64,000 nt of DNA from Bog-473 sp963770645. Lineage in GTDB: Bacteria > Actinomycetota > Acidimicrobiia > Acidimicrobiales > RAAP-2. The first letter of the stretch is position 1; the number at the start of each line of letters is the position of its first letter. Below are positions 15,629-27,756 of this stretch, in pieces. The stretch lies in contig CAVYQL010000001.1 in NCBI GenBank assembly GCA_963770645.1, positions 1 to 64,000 of the forward strand, given 5' to 3'. Under the pieces are notes generated by a model. The model saw only the letters and a program-made list of their open reading frames with translations, ran no database searches and was not told the origin of the DNA. Both the position numbers and the translations under genes were made by a program.

Positions 15629-17512
15629 TCAGACCGTGACGGGGTCAAGCTCGACACGCAGGCCCCTCCCCGCCGGCCGGGGAGCCCGCTCGAGCACGTT
15701 GCACAGGGGGGCGTGCGTGGACGCGCGCAGAAGGAACCGGTCCTCACCGAGGGCGGACACGGACACCGCGCCCTGTTCCACCTCGGGCTCCCGGGCCAGC
15801 GTCTCTGTGAACGCGGTCGCGAGTGCCCCGGTCACCAACGCAAGTGCGGCGAAGGGTGGGAGCCCCGAGGCCCGGCGGATGGCCACTTCTTCGTCGAGCA
15901 CTGGTGCCGGCTCCCCCAGGGCTGCGGCCTGGAGCACCGGATGGTCGGGCACCCGGGTCTGGGCCTGTACCCGCGCCCAGGGCGGCCCGCCGCGGCCCCC
16001 GACCAGGCGCCCGGCCCGCACGATGAGCGCGAGGGTCTCCTCGCTGGCCGACAACCGCGGCGCGAGCAGGTGCAGATCGATGTCGAGGAAGGCGACGCTC
16101 GCGGCGCGGCGCACCCGGTGCAGGACCGCCTCGGTCCCCACGAGCACGGACGCGTCGGGCACCGGGTCCGAACCGGTCGCGATGGCGCCGGCTACCTCAC
16201 CCACCTCCGTCCCGAGCAACGCGGAGAGCTCCTCGCGCAGCCGGCTCACACCGACGCGCAACGTCTTCATGCGCAGCCGGCCACAGGACGCACACACTAT
16301 GGGCCGGGACTCGCCACAGCGTGGACAGCGCAGTACCTCTTCACCGCGCGGATGTTGGGTTGCCGCGCCGCAGCGGTCACAGCGGGCCAGCTCGCCACAA
16401 TGCCTGCAGGCGAGAAGCCGTGCGCCACCCGTGCGGTTGTAGACGCACACGAGCGGTCCCCGGGCCCGGGCCGCCGCGTCGTCGAGCACGGCGCGCGCCA
16501 GCCGGACGAACTCCTCGGAGAACATGCCGGTTCGGGGGTCGGAGCCTCGCCGGTCCACCCGCTCGAGGATGGGCCAACCCGAACGCTCCTGGCTCCGCTC
16601 GAGCGAAAAGGTTCGCAAGCCTCCTGACGCGGCCATGGTCACCGGCGGGATCGGGGAGGCCAGGAAGCACGGCACCCCGTCCCGACGGGCGCGCTCGAGC
16701 ACAACGTCGACCGCGCTGTACGTCGGCGCGCTCTCCTCGCGATAGGCACCATCGTGCGCGTCGAGGACAACCGCAGCGGCGAGACGCGGCACCGGGGCCC
16801 AGGCGGCGGCGCGGCTCCCGACGACCACCGGCCAGCCGGCGCGCGCTTCCTCCCACGATCCCGCCACCGGGTACCCGCGCCGCACGAGGCGAGCCGAGAG
16901 CCGGTCGGCCCAGCCGGTCGACGGCACGAGGACGAGGACGCTCCCGGCATCCGGAGTGCCAGGCGCGCGGCCGACAACGGAGAGTACGAGGTCGATCAGG
17001 TCCGTTGCCGGCGGCAATCGCATCATCGCGGCACTGCCCTGCGCCCAGACCTCTTCCCACTTCGACGACCAATCCGGTGAGCGCTCGGGCGCCCGCTCCG
17101 GCGACGGGACGGAGAGAAAAGGTGGTGCCGCCGGCAGGGCGCGGACGACGGTGGCCGGCGACGCGACCCGCAAGAAGAACGACTGCGGGCCGGCCCAGCG
17201 CCACGAGGCCCACGCCGTCAGGTCGACGACGCTGGGCGGCGGGCCCCAGCCCAGCCAGGACTTGAGCGGGAGGACGTCGACGCCGTCGGGCGCAGCTGCG
17301 CCGTCCGCCACGACCCATCCGCGCACACTGCGGCCGTGCAGGGGAACGCGGACGCGGGTCCCCACGCGCACGTCCTGGGCCCACGAGTCAGGTACCCCGT
17401 AGTCGAATGCCTTCGAGAGCGCGGCAACCTCGGTGCGCACGCGCACCAAACGGTCAACGTCCCGACGGGTGGCGTCCGCGGGTGCGGCGTCAACGATTGC
17501 GCCGTCAGCCAT
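15629..17512 (-). CDS. priA: PriA-like primosomal protein lacking helicase motifs
   Basis: 627 residues with PriA architecture: an N-terminal 3'-DNA-binding domain (VRVRTEVAALSKAFDYGVPD, GTRVRVPLHGRSVRGWVV), a degenerate helicase core, and a zinc module with eight cysteines (CRHCGELARCDRCG, then CPRCGE and CASCG) near 390-435. The expected Walker A (GxTGSGKTE) is absent, and the DEEH box position reads VVLDAHDGAY. PriA proteins without ATPase motifs are known in actinobacteria; this one probably acts in replication restart without unwinding DNA itself. It sits in the usual place between metK and def/fmt. Confidence 0.88.
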   Translation of the reverse strand: MADGAIVDAAPADATRRDVDRLVRVRTEVAALSKAFDYGVPDSWAQDVRVGTRVRVPLHGRSVRGWVVADGAAAPDGVDVLPLKSWLGWGPPPSVVDLTAWASWRWAGPQSFFLRVASPATVVRALPAAPPFLSVPSPERAPERSPDWSSKWEEVWAQGSAAMMRLPPATDLIDLVLSVVGRAPGTPDAGSVLVLVPSTGWADRLSARLVRRGYPVAGSWEEARAGWPVVVGSRAAAWAPVPRLAAAVVLDAHDGAYREESAPTYSAVDVVLERARRDGVPCFLASPIPPVTMAASGGLRTFSLERSQERSGWPILERVDRRGSDPRTGMFSEEFVRLARAVLDDAAARARGPLVCVYNRTGGARLLACRHCGELARCDRCGAATQHPRGEEVLRCPRCGESRPIVCASCGRLRMKTLRVGVSRLREELSALLGTEVGEVAGAIATGSDPVPDASVLVGTEAVLHRVRRAASVAFLDIDLHLLAPRLSASEETLALIVRAGRLVGGRGGPPWARVQAQTRVPDHPVLQAAALGEPAPVLDEEVAIRRASGLPPFAALALVTGALATAFTETLAREPEVEQGAVSVSALGEDRFLLRASTHAPLCNVLERAPRPAGRGLRVELDPVTV

Positions 17513-17523
17513 ACGCGACGACA

Positions 17524-17540
17524 GCTCCCCTCAGGGGAGC
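17524..17540. terminator. Hairpin between metK and priA
   Basis: GCTCCCC-TCA-GGGGAGC, a perfect 7-bp stem with a 3-nt loop in the 38-bp gap between the metK stop and the priA start. No T-run follows, so it may be an attenuator or mRNA-stability hairpin rather than a full terminator. Confidence 0.4.
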
Positions 17541-17550
17541 GGACAGACGC

Positions 17551-18741
17551 TCAGAGCCCCAGTGCGGCCCGCAGGTCGTCCACCCGCGGGGTGGCTTCCC
17601 ACGTGAACTCCTTCTCCGAACGGCCAAAATGCCCGTAGGCAGCGGTCTTCTTGTAAATCGGACGGCGCAGGTCGAGGTCGCGCGCGATGGCCGCCGGCCG
17701 CAGATCGAAGAGCTCACGGACCGCGTCGGCGATCTTGTCCGGATCAACCGCCTCGGTACCGAACGTCTCCACCAACAACGACACCGGATGAGCCACGCCG
17801 ATGGCGTAGGCCACCTGCACCTCGCACTTGGACGCGGCGCCCGCCGCGACAACGTGCTTGGCCACCCAGCGCGCGGCATACGCGGCTGAACGGTCCACCT
17901 TCGAGGGGTCCTTCCCCGAGAAAGCGCCGCCACCATGCCGGGCCATGCCGCCGTAGGTGTCGACGATGATCTTGCGTCCTGTGAGGCCGGTGTCGGCGTG
18001 CGGGCCGCCTAGCTCGAATACCCCGGTCGGGTTCACGAAGATGCGCAGGTTCTCGCTGTCGAGGTCCGTCGGCAGTAGCGGGTTGATCACGTGTTCGATG
18101 AGGTCAGGCCGCAGCTGTTCGTCGAGGTCGATCCCGCCGGCGTGCTGGGTCGAGATCAGCACCGTGTCGATGCGCACCGGGCGCCCACCCTCGTAGACGA
18201 CCGACACCTGGGTCTTGCCGTCGGGCCGCAGGTAGGGCACGGCCGCGGCGCGGCGCACCTGGGCCAGTCGTTCGGACAGGCGGTGGGCCAGCCAGATCGG
18301 CAGCGGCATAAGGTCCGGCGTCTCGTCGCAGGCGTAGCCGAACATCATCCCTTGGTCGCCGGCGCCCTGCGCGTTGAGCACGTCCTCGCCGCCCTTGCCG
18401 CTGCGGAGCTCGAAGGCGGTGTCGACGCCTTGTGCAATATCCGGCGACTGCGCGTCGAGCGACACGAGGACCCCGCACGTCCTCCCGTTGAAGCCAAATG
18501 CGTCGTCGTCGTAGCCGATGTCGCACACGGTGTCGCGCGCCAGCTGTGCGATGTCGACGTAGGTCGAGGTAGTCACCTCGCCCGCGACGACAACCAGTCC
18601 GGTAGTGAGGAGCGTCTCGCAGGCCACACGGCTGCCGGGATCTCCTTCCAACATGGCATCGAGGACGGCGTCCGAGATCTGGTCCGCCATCTTGTCGGGG
18701 TGTCCTTCAGTCACCGACTCCGAGGTGAATGTCGTCTTCAC
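17551..18741 (-). CDS. metK: S-adenosylmethionine synthetase
   Basis: Makes SAM from methionine and ATP. 396 residues, full length. Motifs: ESVTEGHPDKMADQISDAVL (ATP/Mg site), GAGDQGMMFGYACDE, and the P-loop-like GGGAFSGKDPSKVDRSAAYA. The ATG at 18741 overlaps the coaBC stop by 4 bp (ATGA type), so it is coupled to coaBC. Cytoplasmic tetramer. Confidence 0.98.
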   Translation of the reverse strand: MKTTFTSESVTEGHPDKMADQISDAVLDAMLEGDPGSRVACETLLTTGLVVVAGEVTTSTYVDIAQLARDTVCDIGYDDDAFGFNGRTCGVLVSLDAQSPDIAQGVDTAFELRSGKGGEDVLNAQGAGDQGMMFGYACDETPDLMPLPIWLAHRLSERLAQVRRAAAVPYLRPDGKTQVSVVYEGGRPVRIDTVLISTQHAGGIDLDEQLRPDLIEHVINPLLPTDLDSENLRIFVNPTGVFELGGPHADTGLTGRKIIVDTYGGMARHGGGAFSGKDPSKVDRSAAYAARWVAKHVVAAGAASKCEVQVAYAIGVAHPVSLLVETFGTEAVDPDKIADAVRELFDLRPAAIARDLDLRRPIYKKTAAYGHFGRSEKEFTWEATPRVDDLRAALGL

Positions 18742-19979
18742 GTGGTGCTCCGCTTCTGCTTGTAGTGGGCGACGGCCCTGTCCAATACCCGATTTGCCAC
18801 CGCATCCTTCGATGTCAGCGGAACTTCCGTCGAGCCCCCGTCCGCCTCGAGGACCACCACGGCATTCGTGTCGTGGTCGAACCCGGCGCCCGGTGCGCTC
18901 ACGTCGTTAACGACCAGCAGGTCGACCCCCTTGCGCTCGAGCTTTCGCCTCCCACGCTCCACCGCATCGTGCGTCTCGGCCGCGAACCCGACGAGAACCT
19001 GGCCCGGTCGCCGCCGCGACCCGAGACCGGCCAGAATGTCGGGCGTCGGCTCGAGGACCAATTCGGGCACGCCGTTCTCCTTCGAGAGCTTGGTCCCCAC
19101 CGCGCGCTTCGGCCGAAAGTCGGCCACGGCGGCGGCCATGATCACCACATCGGCTTCTTCGGCCGCAGCTCCGACCGCCTGCTCCATGTCTGCCGACGTC
19201 TCAACGTCGACTCGGTGCACCGCGCCCCCCACATCGGGTGGCAGCGCGAGCGGCGACGACGTGATGAGGGTCACGGAGGCACCCCGCCGGGCCGCCGCCA
19301 CGGCCAGGGCGTGCCCTTGCTTGCCCGAGGAGCGGTTCGTGATGAAGCGCACCGGGTCGATCGGCTCACGCGTGCCTCCCGAGCTCACGACGACGTGCAG
19401 GCCCTGTAGGTCCCGACGCGCGACGGTGCCGAGGCGTTCGAGCACGCGGCCGACGATGACACCCGGATTGGCGAGCCGGCCTTCGCCCGAGTCGCCTCCC
19501 GCCAGCCGGCCGCTCTCGGGTGGGACGATCTCGACGCCGCGCTGCGTGAGCAGGTCCAGGTTGTCACGCACAGAGGCGTGCTCCCACATCTCCGTGTGCA
19601 TGGCCGGGCAGATGATCACGGGGGCGCGGGTCGCGAGCAGGGTCGCGCACAGGAGATCATCGGCGAGGCCTGCCGCATAGCGAGCGATCGTGTGCGCGGT
19701 GGCCGGCACTACGACGACGAGGTCAGCATCCTGACCGAGCCGCGTGTGGGGGATAGGCGACGACTCCTCCCACAGCGATTGCTGCACCGGCTCCGACGCC
19801 AACGCAGAGAATGTCACTGCACCCACGAAACGCGTGGCGTCCTCGGTCAGCACGGGCGTCACGTGGATGCCGGCATCAACCAGCCCACGGCAGACCTCGA
19901 CGGCCTTGTACGCAGCGATGCCGCCGCACACTCCCAGCACGACACGAGGACGTGGAGCGGTGCCCTGCTCGGTGGTCAT
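18738..19979 (-). CDS. coaBC: Bifunctional PPC synthetase/decarboxylase (CoA biosynthesis)
   Basis: Converts 4'-phosphopantothenate to 4'-phosphopantetheine. The N-terminal CoaC flavoprotein half (residues 1-185) has GVCGGIAAYKAVEVCRGLV, the His in SPIPHTRLG and PAMHTEMW (usually PAMNxxMW). The C-terminal CoaB half has SSGGTREPIDPVRFITNRSS and AAAVADFRP. 413 residues. The P-A-M-H variant at the normally conserved Asn is worth noting. Confidence 0.96.
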   Translation of the reverse strand: MTTEQGTAPRPRVVLGVCGGIAAYKAVEVCRGLVDAGIHVTPVLTEDATRFVGAVTFSALASEPVQQSLWEESSPIPHTRLGQDADLVVVVPATAHTIARYAAGLADDLLCATLLATRAPVIICPAMHTEMWEHASVRDNLDLLTQRGVEIVPPESGRLAGGDSGEGRLANPGVIVGRVLERLGTVARRDLQGLHVVVSSGGTREPIDPVRFITNRSSGKQGHALAVAAARRGASVTLITSSPLALPPDVGGAVHRVDVETSADMEQAVGAAAEEADVVIMAAAVADFRPKRAVGTKLSKENGVPELVLEPTPDILAGLGSRRRPGQVLVGFAAETHDAVERGRRKLERKGVDLLVVNDVSAPGAGFDHDTNAVVVLEADGGSTEVPLTSKDAVANRVLDRAVAHYKQKRSTT

Positions 19980-20044
19980 TGGGGAACTCGGGTTCCGGGC
20001 TGTTCCGCCATCGGCGGCCTCCGCCGTGCCCCTGCCGCCCTGGC

Positions 20045-20434
20045 CTAGCTGGCGCTCGGGTTGTCGTCCCCGAGGTCGAGGGCCTCAATCACTTCCGCCA
20101 CATCCGCCCCCTCGCTCTCGCTCTCGGCGAGCAGGCCCGCTTCGGCGGCGTCGGCGATGGCCGCCGCCAACGCGGCCTCTTCCTCGGGGTCTGCACGGGT
20201 GTAGGTGGCCTTCCCGGCGGCGATCTCCTCGAACGCGATCGACACGGGCTTGCCCGACACCGATGCGACCTGAGGCGGGACCACCTTGCCCAGGCCCTCG
20301 CCCAGGCTGTTGTAGTAGGAATTCACCTGGCGGGCACGGGCCGATCCGAGCGCGACCAGGGTGAACTTGGAATCGACTTTGTCCAAGAGATCTTCGATGG
20401 GTGGGTCCATGAGCGTGTGGCGGCCTTGGGCCAT
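20045..20434 (-). CDS. rpoZ: RNA polymerase omega subunit
   Basis: Assembly subunit of RNA polymerase. The core is PIEDLLDKVDSKFTLVALGSARARQVNSYY, followed by PVSIAFEEIAAGKATY. At 129 residues it has an acidic C-terminal tail (from about residue 80) longer than most omegas. The ATG follows the gmk stop without a gap, so it is co-translated with gmk, the usual arrangement. Confidence 0.95.
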   Translation of the reverse strand: MAQGRHTLMDPPIEDLLDKVDSKFTLVALGSARARQVNSYYNSLGEGLGKVVPPQVASVSGKPVSIAFEEIAAGKATYTRADPEEEAALAAAIADAAEAGLLAESESEGADVAEVIEALDLGDDNPSAS

Positions 20435-21067
20435 TTAGGAATCCTCCGGATTCTCGGCGCAGGCGGCAGCCGATCGGGTCCGTTCAACTATAGCCGTCAG
20501 CTGGGCCACGGCCTGAGCAAGGTTGTCATTGACCACCGTGTGAGCTGCGATTTTGGCTCCCCGCTCCAGTTCGGCCCGCCCCAATTCCACGCGACGACGG
20601 ATGTGTTCCTTGCTGTCGCCCCTCGCTTCGAGGCGCTGCGCCTGGACCTCGGGCGACGGTGGCAACAGCAGGATCACAGTGGCGTCAGGCCGCTTGGCCA
20701 GGACCTGCTCTGCACCTTGCACGTCGATCTCGAGGAGGACGTCGGCCCCCGGCGGCGGGTCGGGGATGGGGGTTCCCATCAGGTGGTCGAGGAATTCGGC
20801 CCACTCGAAGAAGCCACCGCGCGCAATCGCGTCCTCGAAGGTCGGCCGGTCGACGAAGACGTAGGCGGCCCGCTCGCGTTCACCCGGCCGCGGCATTCGG
20901 GTGGTCCAGCTGCGACTCAGCCAGAGATGCGGATCCTGAGCCACGAGTTCCGCAGCGACCGTGCCCTTGCCGGCCCCACCGGGGCCGATGAGCACGAAGA
21001 TGCGCGGTTCGCCAGCAGGCGGTTCAGCGTGCAGTCTCTTTGAGCAGCGCTTCGCGCTGCTTGGCAC
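20435..21067 (-). CDS. gmk: Guanylate kinase
   Basis: Phosphorylates GMP to GDP. P-loop GPGGAGKGTVAAEL, GMP-binding SRSWTTRMPRPGERE and FEWAEFLDHLMGTP, and the lid RRVELGRAELE are present. The start is unclear: a GTG at 21067 (after an AGGGG ribosome-binding site) or a TTG at 21103 both overlap the end of mihF. I chose 21067, giving 210 residues. The mihF-gmk-rpoZ order is a strong actinobacterial signature. Confidence 0.93.
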   Translation of the reverse strand: MPSSAKRCSKRLHAEPPAGEPRIFVLIGPGGAGKGTVAAELVAQDPHLWLSRSWTTRMPRPGERERAAYVFVDRPTFEDAIARGGFFEWAEFLDHLMGTPIPDPPPGADVLLEIDVQGAEQVLAKRPDATVILLLPPSPEVQAQRLEARGDSKEHIRRRVELGRAELERGAKIAAHTVVNDNLAQAVAQLTAIVERTRSAAACAENPEDS

Positions 21068-21341
21068 CGAGCCCCTGCAGGCGGCGGCTGTCACTGATGC
21101 CAACCGTCTCCATGAGGCGACGGGCCTTGACCTTGCCCAGGCCGGGCAAGGATTCGAGTACCGAGACCACCTTCATCTTGCCGATGGTCTCGTTGGAGTC
21201 CGCCTGCGTGAGGAGATCCGCGAGCTGCAAGGAGCCCATCTTGAGCTTGTCCTTGACCTCGGCCCGCTCACGGCGAACCCTTGCGGCCTTTTCCAGTGCA
21301 GCGGCGCGCTGCTCGGGGGTGAGTGCGGGAGGTTGCGGCAT
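21024..21341 (-). CDS. mihF: Actinobacterial integration host factor (mIHF)
   Basis: 105-residue nucleoid-associated DNA-bending protein found in actinobacteria, with a helix-2-turn-helix core. Landmarks: LTPEQRAAALEKAARVRRERAEVK (N-terminal helix) and the DNA-binding SLPGLGKVKARRLMETVGI. The ATG at 21341 gives the family start MPQPPALTPEQR. A TATGGT -10 box (21348-21353) sits 6 nt upstream, so it probably has its own leaderless promoter inside the pyrF-gmk interval. Confidence 0.95.
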   Translation of the reverse strand: MPQPPALTPEQRAAALEKAARVRRERAEVKDKLKMGSLQLADLLTQADSNETIGKMKVVSVLESLPGLGKVKARRLMETVGISDSRRLQGLGAKQREALLKETAR

Positions 21342-21347
21342 GGCGAG

Positions 21348-21353
21348 ACCATA
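21348..21353 (-). promoter_or_regulatory. -10 box of a probable leaderless mihF promoter
   Basis: TATGGT on the minus strand, 6 nt before the mihF ATG, within the 50-bp gap after pyrF. Confidence 0.5.
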
Positions 21354-21391
21354 GCGCCTCTGCCAGGAGCGTTCACACCCATTTTCCCTTT

Positions 21392-22231
21392 TCAGCCCAT
21401 CAGCGCTGCCAGTTCGCGCACCAACGACTGGGCGCTGCGGCGCACCTCGTGGGGATCCGGTCCGGCGCCGAGGAGCCCCCGGGAACTGCTCGGCAACACC
21501 GAGCCGACGGGGCATCCGGCGAACCGCGCCGCGACATCTTTGGGCCCGGCGCCTTGCACGCCCAGACCGGGAGCGAGAATTACCCCTCCCAACTGGGATA
21601 ACACGAAAGCTGAGGGCTCAAGGGTCGCGCCGATGACCGCACCCACCGTCCCGGAGGGGAACTCGGGCGACGCGTTCAACTCGGCGATCTCGGCGAGCAG
21701 CATGTCCTCGACGGCGCCACCGGCCCCGGTCACGGCCTGCTGGAGCTCACGACCTTCTGGGTTTGAGCTGCGTGCGACCACGAGCACACCGCGACCGGTG
21801 GCTGCCGCACGGCGGACCAGCGGCGCCAGCGCGCCCAAGCCGAGATACGGGTGCACCGTCACCGCGTCGACCGCAAGTGGGCTTGGCTCACCGAGCCACG
21901 CGTCGGCATAGGCCTCGGCCGTCGAATCGATGTCACCGCGTTTCGCGTCGGCGATCACGAGAAGACCGGCTGCGGTCGCGTCCGCGATCAGGCGTTCCAA
22001 CTCGGCGATGCCCGCCGAACCATGGCGCTCGAAGAACGCGACCTGGGGTTTGACCACGGCGACCGTCCCGGCGAACGCCTCCACACAGATCGCACCGAAG
22101 GCACGCAGGCCGGCCGCGTCGTCACTCAGGCCCCATGACCGAAGCAACGCGCTCGACGGATCGATGCCGGCGCACAGGGGGCCGGTGGCATGCACCGCTG
22201 CCGCGACGCGGCCACCGAAGCTATCAGCCAT
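21392..22231 (-). CDS. pyrF: Orotidine 5'-phosphate decarboxylase (type 2)
   Basis: Last step of UMP synthesis. 279 residues, the longer actinobacterial type. Catalytic Lys/Asp in VIADAKRGDIDSTAEAYADA, substrate region LCAGIDPSSALLRSWGL, and phosphate loop region GVILAPGLGVQGAGP. Start ATG 22231, overlapping the pyrD end by 8 bp. Distal gene of the pyr operon. Confidence 0.95.
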   Translation of the reverse strand: MADSFGGRVAAAVHATGPLCAGIDPSSALLRSWGLSDDAAGLRAFGAICVEAFAGTVAVVKPQVAFFERHGSAGIAELERLIADATAAGLLVIADAKRGDIDSTAEAYADAWLGEPSPLAVDAVTVHPYLGLGALAPLVRRAAATGRGVLVVARSSNPEGRELQQAVTGAGGAVEDMLLAEIAELNASPEFPSGTVGAVIGATLEPSAFVLSQLGGVILAPGLGVQGAGPKDVAARFAGCPVGSVLPSSSRGLLGAGPDPHEVRRSAQSLVRELAALMG

Positions 22232-23287
22232 CTTTTCCTCGTCCTTCGTGCTGCGATGGGACGGACAGTGCGGAGAGACCGGGCGCGGACACGACCGGCC
22301 CGGCACCGCCTGCGCCGCGAGCCAGGGCTCGCTGCCGCGCCGCCGACCGCACCTGACCGACCGTCGTGCCGTGCGACGTGCACCAGCGGGCGAGCTGCTG
22401 GAGCACCTTCCACGGAGCCCTGGGGTCTCGGAACGTGGCCGTGCCGACCTGCACAGCGTCGGCGCCCGCCTGGAGCAGCTCGAGCGCGTCGCGTCCGGTG
22501 GCGATCCCACCGACGCCCACGATAGGCAGCTCCGGAAACGCAGCCCGGCACTCCCAGACCGCACGGACCGCGACGGGATGGACGGCGGCGCCCGAGAGGC
22601 CGCCTCCGCCCCCGCCGAGCAGCGGGCGTCCGGACTCGGGATCGAGCGCCAGCCCGAGCAGCGTGTTGACCAGTGTCAGGGCGTCAGCGCCGCCCTCGAC
22701 GGCCCCGGCCGCGATCTCCACGACGTCGGGCACGTTGGGGCTCAACTTGGCCCAGCGTGGCAACCGGCAAGCGGTGGCCGCCATGACGCGCGACGTCGCC
22801 TCAGCCGAGTGGGCGAACATCCGTGCGCGGTCTTCGACGTTCGGACAGCTGACGTTGACCTCGAGCGCGGCGATGCACGACCCGTGCTCCCCCGCCGCCG
22901 CCGTTGCCACGATCTCGGCCGCGCGGGCGTACTGCGCCACACGCGCGCCCCAGATGCTCACCACGACACGCGCACCGGCCGCATGGAGCGCCGGCAGGTC
23001 CGACGCGATCCACTGCGTCAGTCCCGGCCCTTGCAACCCGACGCTGTTGAGCATGCCCGGACCGACCTCGTGCACCCGGGGCGCCGGATTCCCCGGCCAC
23101 GGCTCGACCGAGAGCGACTTGACCACCACCGCGCCCAGATCGGCGAGCAGGCCGTACTCGGCGAGCTCAGTCCCGTGGCCCGACGTCCCTGACGCGGTCA
23201 TGACCGGATTCGGCACTCGGACCCCACCGATGTCGGTCGCCAGCACGCCGTTGGCCTCTGCGCCGCCGCGGTCGAGGCCGGGCGCCA

Positions 23288-23288
<1 letters not shown>
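22224..23288 (-). CDS. pyrD: Dihydroorotate dehydrogenase, class 1 (catalytic subunit)
   Basis: Oxidises dihydroorotate to orotate using FMN. Class 1 features: NPVMTASGTSGHGTEL, VEPWPGNPAPRVHEVGPGML, and the catalytic cysteine in ALEVNVSCPNVED (class 2 enzymes have Ser). 354 residues, with a C-terminal extension of about 40. Class 1B enzymes need the PyrK flavin/iron-sulfur partner, but no pyrK lies here. Its ATG shares one base with the carB stop (TGATG). Confidence 0.93.
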
Positions 23289-26594
<3,306 letters not shown>

Positions 26595-26610
26595 GTCTCT
26601 CCCGCTCCGC

Positions 26611-27756
26611 TCAGCGCGTCCCGGCGCCCGCGCGAGCGGAGGTGGGGTGCGCGAGCATGAGGTCGCGGAAGGCGGCGAAGAGATAGCGCGCGTCGTGGGG
26701 CCCCGGTGCCGCCTCGGGGTGGTACTGGACCGAGAACGCAGGCGCCCGCCGCGAGCGGAACCCTTCGATGACACCATCGTTGAGGTTCACATGCGTCGTC
26801 TCGGAGTCGGGGATGGAGCCCGCCGCAACGGCGTAGTTGTGATTCTGGCTCGTGATCTCCACCACGCCCGTCTCGAGCCGCTGTACCGGGTGGTTGGCAC
26901 CGTGGTGGCCGAAGGGCAATTTGTACGTCGTGCCGCCCAGCGCGGCGGCAAGGATCTGGTGGCCGAGGCAGATGCCGAAGATGGGAACCCGCCCGACCAG
27001 GTCCGCCACGGCGCCGATGGGCCCAGGCAGCGCCGCTGGGTCGCCGGGCCCGTTGGAGAGAAAGACACCGTCTGGCTCGAGGGCCAGGACGTCATCGGCC
27101 GGCGTGCCCGCCGGCACCACCATCACCGTGCCCAGTCTGGTGAGCAAGGTGACCATGGTCGTCTTGACGCCGAAGTCGAATGCCACGATACGCAGGTCGC
27201 TCGCCGCACCATCGCCGGTCGCGGCATAGATGCTGGGCTGCGCCGCAGTGACCCCCGACACCAAGTCCATTCCGTCGGTCCCGACGGCGGACGCGGCGGC
27301 CGCGCGGAGCTCGGCCTCGGGCGCCGTGCCGAAGGCGCAGGGCACCGCCCCAGCCCGACGGACATGGCGGGTCAGTCGCCGCGTGTCGACACCGGTCAGC
27401 GCGGGTACGCCATGGCGGACCAAGAAGGGCTCGAGGCCCTCCGTTGACCGCCAGTTCGACGGCTCGTCGGCCAGGTCACACACGACGATGCCGCGACACT
27501 GTGGCACGGGTGCTTCGTCGTCGGTCGCGTTCGTGCCGTAGTTGCCGATGTGCGTGCTGGTGAAGGAGATCACCTGGCCGGCGTACGACGGGTCGGTGAT
27601 CACCTCCTGATAGCCGCTCATGGCCGTGTTGAAGACCAGTTCACCCGTCGCGACGCGCACGGGCGCGCCGGCCGCCTCTCCCGCGAAGACTGCGCCGTCC
27701 GCCGTGACCAGGCGCGCACGGGCGCGCTCGGTGGTGCCGATGAGATCGCGGGTCAT
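26611..27756 (-). CDS. carA: Carbamoyl-phosphate synthase small chain
   Basis: Glutaminase subunit feeding ammonia to CarB. The N-terminal domain has TGELVFNTAMSGYQEVITDP and ITSQNHNYAV; the class I amidotransferase domain has the nucleophile Cys in FGICLGHQI (near 265) and catalytic His/Glu in SVQYHPEAAPGPHD. Starts MTRDLIGT at ATG 27756, overlapping the pyrC stop by 4 bp (ATGA). 381 residues. Confidence 0.96.
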   Translation of the reverse strand: MTRDLIGTTERARARLVTADGAVFAGEAAGAPVRVATGELVFNTAMSGYQEVITDPSYAGQVISFTSTHIGNYGTNATDDEAPVPQCRGIVVCDLADEPSNWRSTEGLEPFLVRHGVPALTGVDTRRLTRHVRRAGAVPCAFGTAPEAELRAAAASAVGTDGMDLVSGVTAAQPSIYAATGDGAASDLRIVAFDFGVKTTMVTLLTRLGTVMVVPAGTPADDVLALEPDGVFLSNGPGDPAALPGPIGAVADLVGRVPIFGICLGHQILAAALGGTTYKLPFGHHGANHPVQRLETGVVEITSQNHNYAVAAGSIPDSETTHVNLNDGVIEGFRSRRAPAFSVQYHPEAAPGPHDARYLFAAFRDLMLAHPTSARAGAGTR

